NCBI RefSeq assembly: GCF_037392515.1
Contig: NC_090288.1
Location: 11,476,969-11,540,968 of the forward strand
Direction of reading: 5' to 3'
Length of the DNA stretch: 64,000 nt
From: Haliotis asinina
Taxonomy: Eukaryota; Mollusca; Gastropoda; Lepetellida; Haliotidae
Shown piece by piece: positions 53,857 to 64,000 of this stretch; the first letter of the stretch is position 1; each line of letters starts with the position of its first letter. The notes under the pieces were generated by a model, which was given only the letters and a program-made list of their open reading frames with translations, did not search any database and was not told the DNA's origin. A program made the translations under genes and the position numbers.

Positions 53857-56228
53857 CTGTAAGAATGATATGAATCCCTTCCCATGATGCATCAAGCAAT
53901 TCCGTATATGTGCTATCATTCTCAAATTTGGACTTACCCTCACTTGGGCAGCCACAATCAACCATCCCTACTCTAATAGTCTCGATCTCTCCTGAAGTTT
54001 TGGTACGCTCTTCGGTTTTGACCATACTCTTCACTTGGATTGCAGTTGTGACTTACTTTGGGAGTCCCCATTTTGCTGCGGCCTTGTCGCCTGCTTGTCA
54101 TATTCCTGCGCTCACGGTCAAACTCTAGGTCCTCGAGTCTCTGTGTGAGAGCCAGCTTCTGCTGGATTGCCATACGTAATAAAGAGTTTAACGTCTTCTT
54201 TTCCTCCTCAGCAGCAGCCAGTTGGCGCTGCTGCTCATCCAGCTGCGTCACATACTCGTCACACCGCTGAGCAAACATTGCACGCAGGGAGGCAAAGGTG
54301 GCAGCATCCTCTTTCAAAGCCTTCAACTCATTTCGCAACTTCATCATTGTCTCCGTCACTATAACTTTCTCATTTTCATACTTTTGTTTCAGATTGGCTA
54401 GCGCCACCTCTGCAGTGGACTTGTTGGCTTTGAGAACACTTCGGAGTGTGGCAATCTGTTCCCGCTTCGTGGAAAGCATAGCTTTCAACTTGACCACCTG
54501 TTCCTGAAGTTCCTGCATGTCATCATTCTCACCGCCCTGTTGTTGCTGACACGACATGTTGTCCACCAAGTGGTCAATGGCGACCTTGAGGAATTTCACC
54601 TGGTCAACAATTGTTTCAGACAGTCCTGTACACGAGGTAGGATCACCCTTCACATCACCATTAACCAGGGCTGTATTTGCAGCATCCTTGCTTCTCCTGG
54701 AACGCTTAACCTTTGTTTCTGGAACACCATTTTCTACCTTGCCATTTTTTTCTTCTGGCTCTTCACTGCTCTCTCGACTGATGTCCTTACGGGTTGTGGC
54801 TGTTCCCTTGGCATGGTCCAGCATCACTCGGCTTGGCGTTTCCTTGCTTACCTCACACACAAGGTGGTACAATTGAGCAAGGTCTTCTGTGACCTTCACA
54901 AGGTCATCCTGGGTGGCGGTGAGGCTCCCATGAGCATCACCTGCAAGAGAGGTCATAGATTTCAAGTCCCTCTCCAGATCCTTGATGTTTTCTTCATACT
55001 GCATGCACTTCATCTTAAGTTCAGACAAAGCAGCTTCAATATTTGGATCTCCATGGATCTGGTTTTTGTCTTGGAGTCGGTTAATTTCAGCCTGAAGGGC
55101 ACTTATCTCACTCAAAGCAGTACTGTATTTCCTTTCATTCTGAGTAAGGTTCTTCTTCAGCATTAGAACAGCCCGCTTGTCAGGATCAGTCTCATTCTCG
55201 ATCTCTGCTTCCAGTTCAGGATCTTTGATAGAGTCTGTGCTTGCTTGCATAATCTTGATGTTAGCCACTGCACTGATATGTTCTTTCAACTGGTCTGCTC
55301 TCTCCTTCTGTTCCATGAGGTCCCGTTGTGTATCTTCTATCAACTTCCTGGCCTCATCCAGAGCCTTCTGGACTTCCATCTTCTCTGCATCACTCTGCTC
55401 CAGAAGCTGTTCCAACTTGCGAACCTCTGTCACCTGAATTTCACTGAGAATGTCATTCACCACTCCTGGCCGAGGTTTAGTGGGTGTGTTCACACCTTCT
55501 CTCTTAGCAAAATCAGCTTCTATCCTCTTGAGTGCAGGGTGATCATGGACCTCTCCATCCTCTTCTGCCCCAGAATCTTGGGACTCTGAATGCATGCTGT
55601 TTGTGAGCTTCAGGCCATCACTTAGACCACCAAAGTGTGCCAGATTGCTGAGATTAAACATGGACTCTTGGGTGATCCTTTGATCAAGCTCTTTCTTCAA
55701 GGCATGTTTCTGTTCTCGTTCCTGCTGCAAGGAATTCAAAGCTTCTTCAAGGTTTTTCTCAATGATCCTTTTCAAGTTCATTGTTTCCATGAGCTGCATG
55801 TTGAGATCCTCTGCTTCTTCCTGAAGCCTCTTGGTTTCATGCTTCATTCCTTCAAACTCCACCTGGCTCTGCTTCAGTTGGGAAACAGTCTTCTGCAACA
55901 CAATGTTCTCATCCTCAAGCTCAGCATAATCAGTGAGATTCCGATTCTCTCGAACCTTGTACTCCCTGATCTCATGCCTGAGCTGGTTGCGTTGAGCTTC
56001 CAGGGTTTCAATCTGGGTCTGGTGCTCGGTAGTCTGAATGTTAAAATTCTTGTTTTCCACAGCAAGACGTTCCATTGTCTGCTTGCAGGACTTGAGTTCA
56101 GCCTCCAGTTCATGGATGGATGCTCGGTAACCCTCTTCACGGGTAACTGTCTCTTGTAGAAATGCTTCTTCATGGTGGATACCACTCTCATGGTGCTTCT
56201 TGTAGGTGATCTGGTGCTTGCTCAGTGC
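53836..56228 (-). CDS. BICD: Bicaudal-D homologue (BICD), 3' exons
   Basis: A 2,172-base exon (56228 down to 54057, 724 codons) and a possible terminal exon (53856-53836) encode the C-terminal majority of BICD. BICD is the coiled-coil adaptor that activates dynein-dynactin and carries Rab6 vesicles, nuclear pores or RNPs. Family matches: ALSKHQITYK..HEEAFLQE aligns with the exon-2 start of vertebrate BICD2, and LKQSQVEFEGMKHETKRLQE, DILSEIQVTEVRKLEQLL and LAQLYHLVCEVSKETPSRVM are all recognisable. The C-terminal cargo-binding coiled coil (STKREQIATLRSVLKANKST to LLRMAIQQKLALTQRLEDLE) is almost unchanged from human. Two charged linkers (SRESSEEPEEKNGK and a Lys/Arg run) separate the coiled coils, as in the family. 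The N-terminal exon, with the dynein light-intermediate-chain-binding box, is not in the window. Confidence 0.96.
54057..56228 (-). CDS. BICD: BICD large exon
   Basis: The exon opens after acceptor TGTATGTTCCAG and ends at CCCAAA|GTAAGT, phase 0 at both ends. The in-frame ATG at 56237 lies in the acceptor sequence and is not a start. Reading through the donor would add 27 residues (VSHNCNPSEEYGQ...) before a stop. The perfect GTAAGT donor sits exactly where vertebrate BICDs reach their last residues, so splicing is preferred. Confidence 0.95.
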
Positions 56229-57365
56229 CTGGAACATACAGTCACAATGTAAGTTACTTAGAAATCATATCATCGGGGGAAATACAAATACAATAAATAT
56301 TGATGAATTTATCAAATTCTCCTGAATGCATCTCAGTGTCTATAAGATTCAGGCTTAGGTTTGGTGTCTTATGTCACACACAGATGAAAACTGGTTCAGG
56401 TTCATATTTCTTAAACAAAAAATTACAGACAACCTGGCGATGGCACAGGTCACGCAGGCTATGAGCATGAACGCTTGATGTCATCACTATTCAACAACGA
56501 TTCAAAACCATTTAGTCATAAATGTACAACTGACTGCTCTTAGCAGAGATGTTTTACAAATGTGAAAAGGGATTTTGTTTTTTATTGGAAATCAATTATT
56601 CCGGCTTATTGGTTGCTACATCTGTAGACTACACCATTTCACTGCTGTTGAAATGTAGAACAACTGCTATGTATGCATTGCTGGTATCAACAACAGTTTT
56701 GCCAGCTCAGTAACTGTTAAATGATTAATGAAAAAAACTTGGTCTGTGACTAGGCAACTATAAAAGTGATGCTGCTGTGAAAAACAAGAATGGACACTAT
56801 CATTATTTATACGACTGAAAACAACATTATCTACAAAAAATTATATTTTTCATAGTACCACCATGCTGTATGTCCATGACATTTCCTGACTACTTTGGGG
56901 GATTTCACAAATTCATCACTGACTGTACTCAAGAAAATCGAAAGTCCCAAAACTTGAGGGAACTCAGGAAGCAGAGGCGGGCAGATTACCCAGAGCTCAG
57001 CTATATTGATTAGCCATAAATATACAGTGCAGGATTCTGCTTTAGTAGCCAGCACGTTTCACAAATCAGGCCTGGCAGCCATGATTGATGCTGGAAAAAT
57101 GGACAGCAATATATTCAACAAAATACATTTTTACAAAATCACCATGTTACACAGATTACTTCTTTCAATCCATTACTTTTTCAATTGAATCTGTTACAAG
57201 GTGCAGCACATCCTATCAGTGATGTTATGGCTATAGCAAATGGTTTGGTCACCTAAAAATGAGTTAAAGAGATTCTACCATAATGGTAACAAGTAGTGGA
57301 TTGAGGGGGGTGGTTTGTTTGGAGGTGCAGGTGCTTGGCATATACCACATGTTGCAATTTCACAT

Positions 57366-57535
57366 ATGGGTGGTTGGGTAGCCTAGTAGGTAAAGTGTTC
57401 ACTCATCACATGACTCAGTTCAATTCAACACACGGGAGCAAAATGTGAAACGAGTTTCTGGAGACTGCCCCAGCGATAATGGTGGAATAACGCTAAAAGC
57501 AGCATAAAACTAATCTCATTCACTCTCTAGCTCAC
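57366..57535 (+). mobile_element. SINE-B copy in BICD intron
   Basis: GGGTGGTTGGGTAGCCTAGT head (from 57366) and tail GCAGCATAAAACTAATCTC. Confidence 0.75.
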
Positions 57536-57549
57536 ATTTATCTGAAAAG

Positions 57550-57715
57550 AATGAGCAAGTGAGTGAGTGAGTGAGTATGGCTTTGTGCTGCTTTTAGCAG
57601 TATTCCAGCAATATCACAGCAGGGTACACCAGATATAGGATTCACACTGTACCAATGTGGGGTATCGAAAATGGATTCTTGGCGAACACGTAGACACTAA
57701 ACTATCCCAAAACGC
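57550..57715 (-). mobile_element. SINE-B copy, inverted beside the previous one
   Basis: GAGTGAGTGAGTATGGCTTTG tail; head degraded after GTATCGAAAATGGATTCTTG. With the copy at 57366 it forms a tail-to-tail inverted pair able to fold back. Confidence 0.75.
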
Positions 57716-59196
57716 CTTCTCTGAAAAGACTAGCCTAAGGCAATCCTATATCATGAAACAGAATGCTAGAGTCTATGGTGCTATTCAACACAATGATCCC
57801 TGTGCTGAGATCTCTCATGTGTTATCATACTAAAGACTTAAGACTGTCAGACCACTATGCGTTACTTTGTACGACGGCACCAAGGTGCAGTTAATCATGA
57901 CGGTTTATTCAGCCTCTGGCTGCCACAGAAACACAATGTCCACCATTATAACTACAAGTATTGATTGGTCTGGACCTTGTGTTACAAGTACAACACACAA
58001 ATTAATATTTCATTGTTGGCGATTGTTGAACCACCAATGAAACTGCAGAAAACTCATATAAGGCATTGAACAAGATACTTCAGAAAATCGATCATAGAAA
58101 TAAAAGAGTTATAAGATCTGAATCTATTTTATGGTATGTTATTCAACCAAGGTTGTGAGGGAAAAGAGATCATTTCATAAGTCTCGACAACCCAGAAAAA
58201 GGATTCCATTTACACCATGAATTAAGTACTGTTATAAAGAGTTCATTGAAAATCCGATTCCAAGTTGACACTAACATTAAAGAAAGAAAACTTTTGGAAA
58301 AAATAGTGCATTTTTTGTTGCAGCTATATGTAAATCTCACAATTAATCACTGATTCAATAATATTCTGACTACAACTGCTGAAAGATCGAATCAGTGATT
58401 CTTCTTCTTCCATTAGGGTGCAGTGAAGCACACTTAGCAAGGTTACAAATTGTAATTACCTTATTCAGCAATTATTTTTTTCAATGTTCTGCATGTGGTA
58501 TGTAAGGAAGGCCTATTTTGCCCAAGGATCCCACATGCAGGCCAAACCTGAAGTACTGAAGAACTATCATTCCCTAGGAGCGCATCATCAGATACAAGTG
58601 ACCTCAAATCAATGGACAATCTGCCTCAGGAATGCCAACTCCTGTCCAAAGCAACAATTTAGACCCAACCCATCAAGGGTTTCATCCCCAAGATGCAAAC
58701 TAATTATGCATCATAATCAGCTCTAGCAGACTGCCCCTCCCATCAACACTGGACCCAGCCTCAAACACCCAACACTTAACATAAACCCCTTCATGGACTA
58801 AACCTCATCTCCAACACTGGAGCAAGTCCGACGACCTTTGTGGTCACAATGAAATCAATATGTATATTGTCATTGGTGTGGATTTGTGTGCATGACAGGG
58901 CATCATAATGCTAACTGTTGTCCTCAGACAGGAGTACTCCACACAGATCAATGACACAGCTAACAGCACTGTTGGATGCTGTGCTGTTCGCTGTGCTTAT
59001 GTAGAGCCTCAACTTGAAGCTGGGGCTTTACAATAGATGATTCAGCTTAGAGATAGTCTATTAGTATTGCCAGAAAATGGAAGTGACTCCGAAAGAGCCA
59101 AGAATTAATCTTGGGAGTGTTTCCAAGATCTGTGACAGTTCTTAGTATCTGATGAATTCTGTCATGCTTGCAAGTTTTGTGAATGAATGTACAGGT

Positions 59197-59246
59197 ATAA
59201 AAATCATCATCATCATCATCATCACCATCATCACCATCATCATCAG
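59197..59246. repeat. ATC trinucleotide array
   Basis: About 16 ATC/ACC units; reads as poly-Asp on the minus strand, which explains the ORF there. Confidence 0.95.
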
Positions 59247-60184
59247 TATGAAGCCACCATCCTATATAGATTATATATACTTGATTTATGTCAAAGCATG
59301 TAAAAAACCTGGCATTAAAGATACCACAAGATGTCTTAGAAATGTCCAAGAAAACAGCCTGCTACTTGAATGTTCCCGTTCAAATTACTACATTGATAAA
59401 TGATTCAGTGTACTGCACATCATTGATTACAGTGAACTTAACAGCTGATCTGCCAGTATTCTAGTTCAATTGTGGCACGGCAGCTTACTAAACTTGAGGT
59501 CTGACATTCTGGGCTATGGTGCAACCAATCAACCTGAATCATTGTCAAGGCAAAAACTGGATTCAAACTCGGAATAAAATGTTACTGGCATGCCCAAAGC
59601 ATGTAACTGCAACTGGGCCACCTGTAACCCTTAAAAAGTCCAATGAAGTGAACCAGGCTTTAAAGGTTCTTCTGAAAAATGTCACGGGATGCAATTTCAA
59701 AACATCACAACAATGTCAAAATATAAGACTTCCAAATGAATTCTGAACTTATAAAACACTAGCTACATCATAGGCGGCTTCTATGATCCAAGTTCCTACT
59801 CTTCAGCAAGGATCTTCCATGTAGACCAGCTAGTGCCAACAACTGGCATCTGTGAGGCAGCTTATATTAATCTTTCTTTCACACTTTGTTAGAGCTGTAA
59901 TGGTGTACAATATTTCCTCTGAGAATAACCCATGAGAGATCACTGTCATGAAATTGATAACCAGCTTCCATCTTTGTTGCATAAAAACATGAATGCACCA
60001 GTTTGAGCATACATGTGGTTTTACATACCAGGACACACACTGAGCCAGAAACATTGTTTACTTAAATAAGAAAATATGACTGGTTTCTAACTTCATACCT
60101 TTCTTCTTCTTTCCACATACTTAAAGTTGAGAAAAATTGCAACGCTAACATAGTAGCAGAAAGTGGTAAAAAATAATTCTATGA

Positions 60185-60240
60185 GTAAGTGAGTTGGTTA
60201 GGTTTACTGCCACCTCAAACAATATTCCAGCCATGGTAAT
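60185..60240 (-). mobile_element. SINE fragment, tail only
   Basis: GTAAGTGAGTTGGTTAGGTT and CAAACAATATTCCAGCCATG; too short to assign to A or B. Confidence 0.45.
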
Positions 60241-60604
60241 TTGATTTGTGAGGAATGCATAAAGTTAGCAAGTTTTAAAAGTTAACTGACAAGAAACTCA
60301 ACAAGCAAAGTATACATCTATGACCCAATCCACAAAAAGTTTGCAGCACTGCAATATTTGTAAACCTATGATAAACCCCAAATCATTGAATTTTAACTTA
60401 ACACTATTCAGAGCAAGTCAAAGAATTTATTTTGTAATTGTTTTAGTAAATAACACACCAGTTGTTGAATTGTTAATTTATTTGTTACCCATACTTTAAT
60501 TTTATTGTATTCGTAATGTACATCATATTTCCCTCATGGATTTTTGCAGCTCATTAGCTACAACACTGCTCATCACTATCACTTACAAAGATATTTCAAG
60601 AGGT

Positions 60605-60680
60605 TATAGTATAGTATAGTATAGTATAGTATAGTATAGTATAGTATAGTATAGTATAGTATAGTATAGTATAGTATAGT
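60605..60680. repeat. ATAGT pentanucleotide array, left
   Basis: About 15 perfect units of ATAGT end directly at the fold-back element. Confidence 0.97.
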
Positions 60681-60876
60681 ATAAGGATGAAGATTTTATG
60701 GATATCAACTTCTTTATATGAGAACACAACGTTTCGGAGTTAATGCTTACTCCTTCATCACCTGATGAAGGAGTAAGCATTAACTCCGAAACGTTGTGAT
60801 GAAGGAGTAAGCATTAACTCCGAAACGGTGTGTTCTCATATAAAGAAGTTGATATCCATAAAATCTTCATCCTTAT
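60681..60876. mobile_element. Fold-back element, 196 bp, with tandem hammerhead-like core
   Basis: The outer inverted arms of about 65 bp (ATAAGGATGAAGATTTTATG, CAACTTCTTTATATGAGAAC) are nearly perfect. The apex contains CACCTGATGAAGGAGT, a loop, ACTCCGAAACGTTGTG, and then a second direct copy GTGATGAAGGAGT...ACTCCGAAACGGTGTG. The CTGATGA - stem - GAAAC order is that of a hammerhead ribozyme catalytic core, although an extra A before GGAGT departs from the ideal. It lies between two ATAGT arrays. Confidence 0.85.
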
Positions 60877-60906
60877 GCATTTCACTTCTAAATGCCCTTC
60901 AAAGAC

Positions 60907-60997
60907 TAGTATAGTATAGTATAGTATAGTATAGTATAGTATAGTATAGTATAGTATAGTATAGTATAGTATAGTATAGTATAGTATAGTATAGTAT
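60907..60997. repeat. ATAGT pentanucleotide array, right
   Basis: About 18 units of the same pentamer in the same phase as the left array, about 30 bases beyond the fold-back. Confidence 0.97.
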
Positions 60998-61002
60998 GAG
61001 GG

Positions 61003-61078
61003 AGATTAGCGCTAAGATAGTCATACGTGCCATACATTAGACTATCTAGTACTACCAGAACTTCAAAAATGTAGGCCC
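61003..61078. mobile_element. Palindromic MITE, truncated copy
   Basis: Retains TTAGCGCTAAGATAGTCATA and the GTAGGCCC end; the left outer arm is missing. It starts only a few bases after the right ATAGT array. Confidence 0.55.
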
Positions 61079-61561
61079 AGATCATGTAACTTCTGACTCA
61101 GGATCAATCTGTCAACAGCTGTGGCTAAAAGATTCCTAATCTAACATGATTAATACAGGCAGCAGCACTGTCAAAAGTGTTGTCATTGTCCATTAGTGTC
61201 TCTGAAGTAGTATTCAAGTGAAGAACATATTAAGATTTATTGCTTATCAATATCATGTCACACATAGTGTGTATAATTCACAGGAATAGGAGAACTGATC
61301 GTAAAGTGATTACAGCTGAATTTGATTTTCACATGAATATCTGTCTCACACAAAGACATGCAGGGTTTTGTGTCGCTTATCAACAGTATCCACAACCTGT
61401 GACCCACAAAATTCTTGAATAGGAACAGAACCTGGACTTAAAACTTACATATTAAGCAAGCACTGTAGCTGCAGGTCCACCTGACTGTCTAATCAAATCT
61501 AAGACACTAGTCTCTACGAGATATATGTGAAACGCATTACAATCAAATATTACAGACTATT

Positions 61562-61735
61562 AGTGAGTGAGTGAGTGAGTTTGGTTTTATGCCACTTTTA
61601 GCAATATTCCAGCTATATCACGGCGGGGGACACCAGAAAATGGGCCTTACACATTGTACCCATGTGGGGAATCGAACCTGGGTCTTCGGCGTGACGAGCG
61701 AACGCTTTAACCACTAGGCTACCCCACCGCCCCTA
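61562..61735 (-). mobile_element. SINE-B, best copy (tRNA-like head)
   Basis: Read on the minus strand it starts GGGGCGGTGGGGTAGCCTAG and has an A-box-like TAGCCTAGTGGTTAAAG and a near-perfect B box (AGGTTCGATTCCCC), then a body and a tail that ends in ACTC repeats. This is the layout of a tRNA-derived SINE. The tail segment (GGAATATTGCTAAAAG) is shared with SINE-A. A functional tRNA is excluded because no acceptor stem closes. Confidence 0.85.
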
Positions 61736-62349
61736 CAGACTATTACTTAGAAAGCCTTTGGTTCCCATATCGGCATTCAATACAATCGCAATGCAATTAT
61801 GTATAAATTATATAGGAATTATGATAGTTGTAACAGAAGCATAATACAACCTACAATGTACATTTTTACAGTTTTAGTAACTTGTGTATTCTTAATATTT
61901 ATGAAGCCTTAAGCAAATGTCATTTTCTTTACAAAAAGTTAATATATTTGCTGACCTCCATGTTTTCTTTTAAATTGCTCCATGAAAAGTCTATTTACCA
62001 GGATAGAGTTTATCTTTGTTTCACTAATGGAAACAGAAACTGAAAATATAATACGTTTTGGTAAATCACCACTACACAACCTTGCGAACTAATGTTGATA
62101 AAGCAGTCTGCTTCAACTCTCAATGGAGCAATATAACATAATCTGTTTCATATCCTTGAGATGTATTTCACATTTGTTACCTGATACTTAGATAAGCACC
62201 CACATTCACAAGGCAAGCTTGGCACTAAGACACTGTAAGTCTATATTACACGTATGGATGTTCATCGTAGTGCTATGATCACTTTGTGCTAGTGGTGCAT
62301 GCAATGAGGAAAGATGACGAAAAGATAAACATTTTTTCTTTAATTGAAC

Positions 62350-62515
62350 TATTATTGGTTGGTTTGTTTAACAAATATTCCAGCTACATGGTGGTGGTCT
62401 GTAAATACGAGTCTGGACCTGACAATCCAGTGATCAACAGCATCTACATAATTGAGATATGACACATATCAACCAAGTCAGCAAGTCTGACCACCCCCAT
62501 CCTGTATGTCATGAT
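62350..62515 (-). mobile_element. SINE-A copy, tail replaced
   Basis: AAATATTCCAGCTACATGGT to GCAAGTCTGACCACCC; the GAGT repeat is absent. Confidence 0.7.
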
Positions 62516-63732
62516 ACAGGTTAATAACCAAACAGAGAAAACATGTGTTTAAGTGCTCTCTCATCCTTAGTTATTTAGATGTGGCTGAATACACAGATGT
62601 TACAGAGCTTATAGATCAGTCTGGGTCTGTCTATGGACATATTAGAAAGTTCTGCTGAACCACAGACAATATCCTAGCTTCAAACATCAGCTGAGAATCA
62701 ATGACTCCCATCGGCTAGTATCAACACACCTCTGACATACAATATTGATGCGAATACCATGTCCTTGCATTACAACGTGAGATATGAGGTATGATATATA
62801 CACCAATATGCAGCTCAGGGCAATAAATATGCCTGATGCATTGGGTTTAGCACGTGTGGTGCATACAAATAGCATCATCCGTGTGTGTCTCAACAGATGG
62901 CTCATCCGGAACGATGTGGGAATATTTAGAGAGTAAATGAAGAAGAGACTGATACAGATGCGGCACTTTGTTATTCAAGGCGCAGGTTTGACTAATAAAT
63001 GTCTGGTAAATCAGTTACATGCCATTCATCTTTCTAACATCAATAAAATATTTTCTGTTGCTAAAACAAACACTACACATACATATGTACTGCAGGTGAA
63101 CAGAAGTTATAAAAAGAAAAAATTGCTGACATTCCACAGAAAATTGTGGTAATTTAACATCAGTGTCAGGAATTATGTCAATGAGCCAAAACAAGCACCT
63201 GCTCCAAACTAATCTAGTTTACTTGCACCAGGCAACCTTCACTACTAATCTGGCATCATAAATTCTGTGTCTGGCGTTGCTGTGTTCCATAACCCAAAAG
63301 ACCAGGGTCTGTTCACAAAGACTTCTCAGTGCTAAATGACCGTCAGAAGTGTAAGGTAAAGTATGAAAATTATGATCATACAATGCTATGACCACTTTGG
63401 AGGCGTTGGCACCTGTGGGGTCTATCACAGAACACGCCCAAGCACCTCATGTCAGTTGATAGAATAAATGTCTGACCTGATCCTACTGAGGTTGTGTGGA
63501 TCTGTACAGTGGATGCTGTCAACTGCGATAGTTATGTTAAAAATCGAGGTAGGCATGAAATAGCTTGAATGCTGACGACTGTGTACATCAAGTTCTTGAA
63601 AGGCATTTACAAGTTGACACACATGAATTAATTTCATGTTAATGAATAACATGTTCTCTTTTTTTCTCGCTCTCTTCACCTGATGACTGTATTCATGTAT
63701 ACATGAAGTAAATGTCACGTGTTGCCAGATCA

Positions 63733-63839
63733 GTATGACATCCAGGATGACATCCAGGATGACATCCAGTATGACATCCAGGATGACATCCAGTATGACA
63801 TCCAGGATGACATCCAGTATGACATCCAGTATGACATCC
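63733..63839. repeat. 12-bp tandem repeat, nine units
   Basis: Unit ATGACATCCAGG/T, with the last base alternating partly regularly. It reads as a Gly-Cys-His-Thr/Pro tetrapeptide on the minus strand. Confidence 0.95.
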
Positions 63840-64000
63840 TCGCTGTTGCATCAAATCTAACTTTCCAATTGTGGTCACTATTTTGAACTGTTAAAAGAAA
63901 ATAATGGTGAGCTTATTCAGGAACAACACAAACTATTACTGATATTTGAATATGAGCAACCATTACCAAGCTAGCTATGTCTACCATATTCACCTTTTGT

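Larger units (their letters stand above)
56229..64000 (-). other. BICD intron running off the window
   Basis: No exon resembling the BICD N-terminus (about 85 residues of coiled coil) is found on the - strand here, so the intron is longer than 7.7 kb. It contains SINE copies, the 60681-60876 fold-back, MITE fragments and a 12-bp repeat, listed separately. The remaining parts (56229-57365, 57716-60600, 61080-61560, 61736-62350, 62516-63732) hold nothing else I can recognise. Confidence 0.6.

Noticed and set aside
54540..56159. Several plus-strand frames of 100-208 codons
   Set aside because: They are antisense shadows of the BICD exon.
61640..61735. Functional tRNA gene
   Set aside because: A- and B-box-like motifs are present, but no cloverleaf closes and the same sequence recurs as SINE-B.
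63693..63878. Cys/His-repeat protein on the minus strand
   Set aside because: It is the translation of a 12-bp tandem repeat.

Overview
The window is non-coding-rich animal nuclear DNA. Genes are split into short exons by GT-AG introns, base composition is AT-rich, and dispersed short repeats are dense. Two SINE-like families end in an ACTC tandem tail and carry the motifs GCAATATTCCAGC and GCCTAGTGGTTAAAGCG. I recognise these from abalone (Haliotis) and related gastropod sequence, so a vetigastropod mollusc is the best guess. That assignment rests on memory of the repeats, not on a search.

Three protein-coding loci can be supported. (1) On the + strand at 6765-13040 lie the last five exons (about 307 residues) of a basic, low-complexity-tailed protein that I do not recognise. 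Its 5' exons were not found. (2) On the + strand at 28958-35736 is a complete seven-exon NAA10 gene, the catalytic subunit of the NatA N-terminal acetyltransferase. The model gives 170 residues with a GNAT core close to the human protein, but almost none of the usual acidic C-terminal tail. (3) On the - strand at about 53836-56228 is the 3' part of a Bicaudal-D (BICD) dynein-adaptor gene. It has one 2,172-base exon of 724 codons and a possible tiny terminal exon. The N-terminal exon must lie beyond 64000, so 56229-64000 is intron. A fourth, weaker coding signal is at 40563-41380 on the - strand, where protein-like segments are joined only by frame changes and an in-frame TGA.

The most striking non-gene structure is a minisatellite at about 17876-20812. 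It has a 60-bp unit repeated 47 times without an indel, flanked by decayed units, and it leaves a long frame open by arithmetic. Region 23412-26660 holds a 1.2-kb segment duplicated in tandem, built around a 145-bp module that recurs at 46653. A 450-bp inverted-repeat element with a perfect 9-bp target duplication (32572-33021) sits in NAA10 intron 4. Two fold-back elements (24536-24685 and 60681-60876) share outer arms and an inner CTGATGA/GAAAC hairpin that resembles a hammerhead ribozyme core. The second is bracketed by ATAGT pentanucleotide arrays.

The rest is intron or intergenic sequence containing SINE copies, a palindromic MITE family and small tandem repeats. The genes show no functional link to one another, as expected in a metazoan genome.
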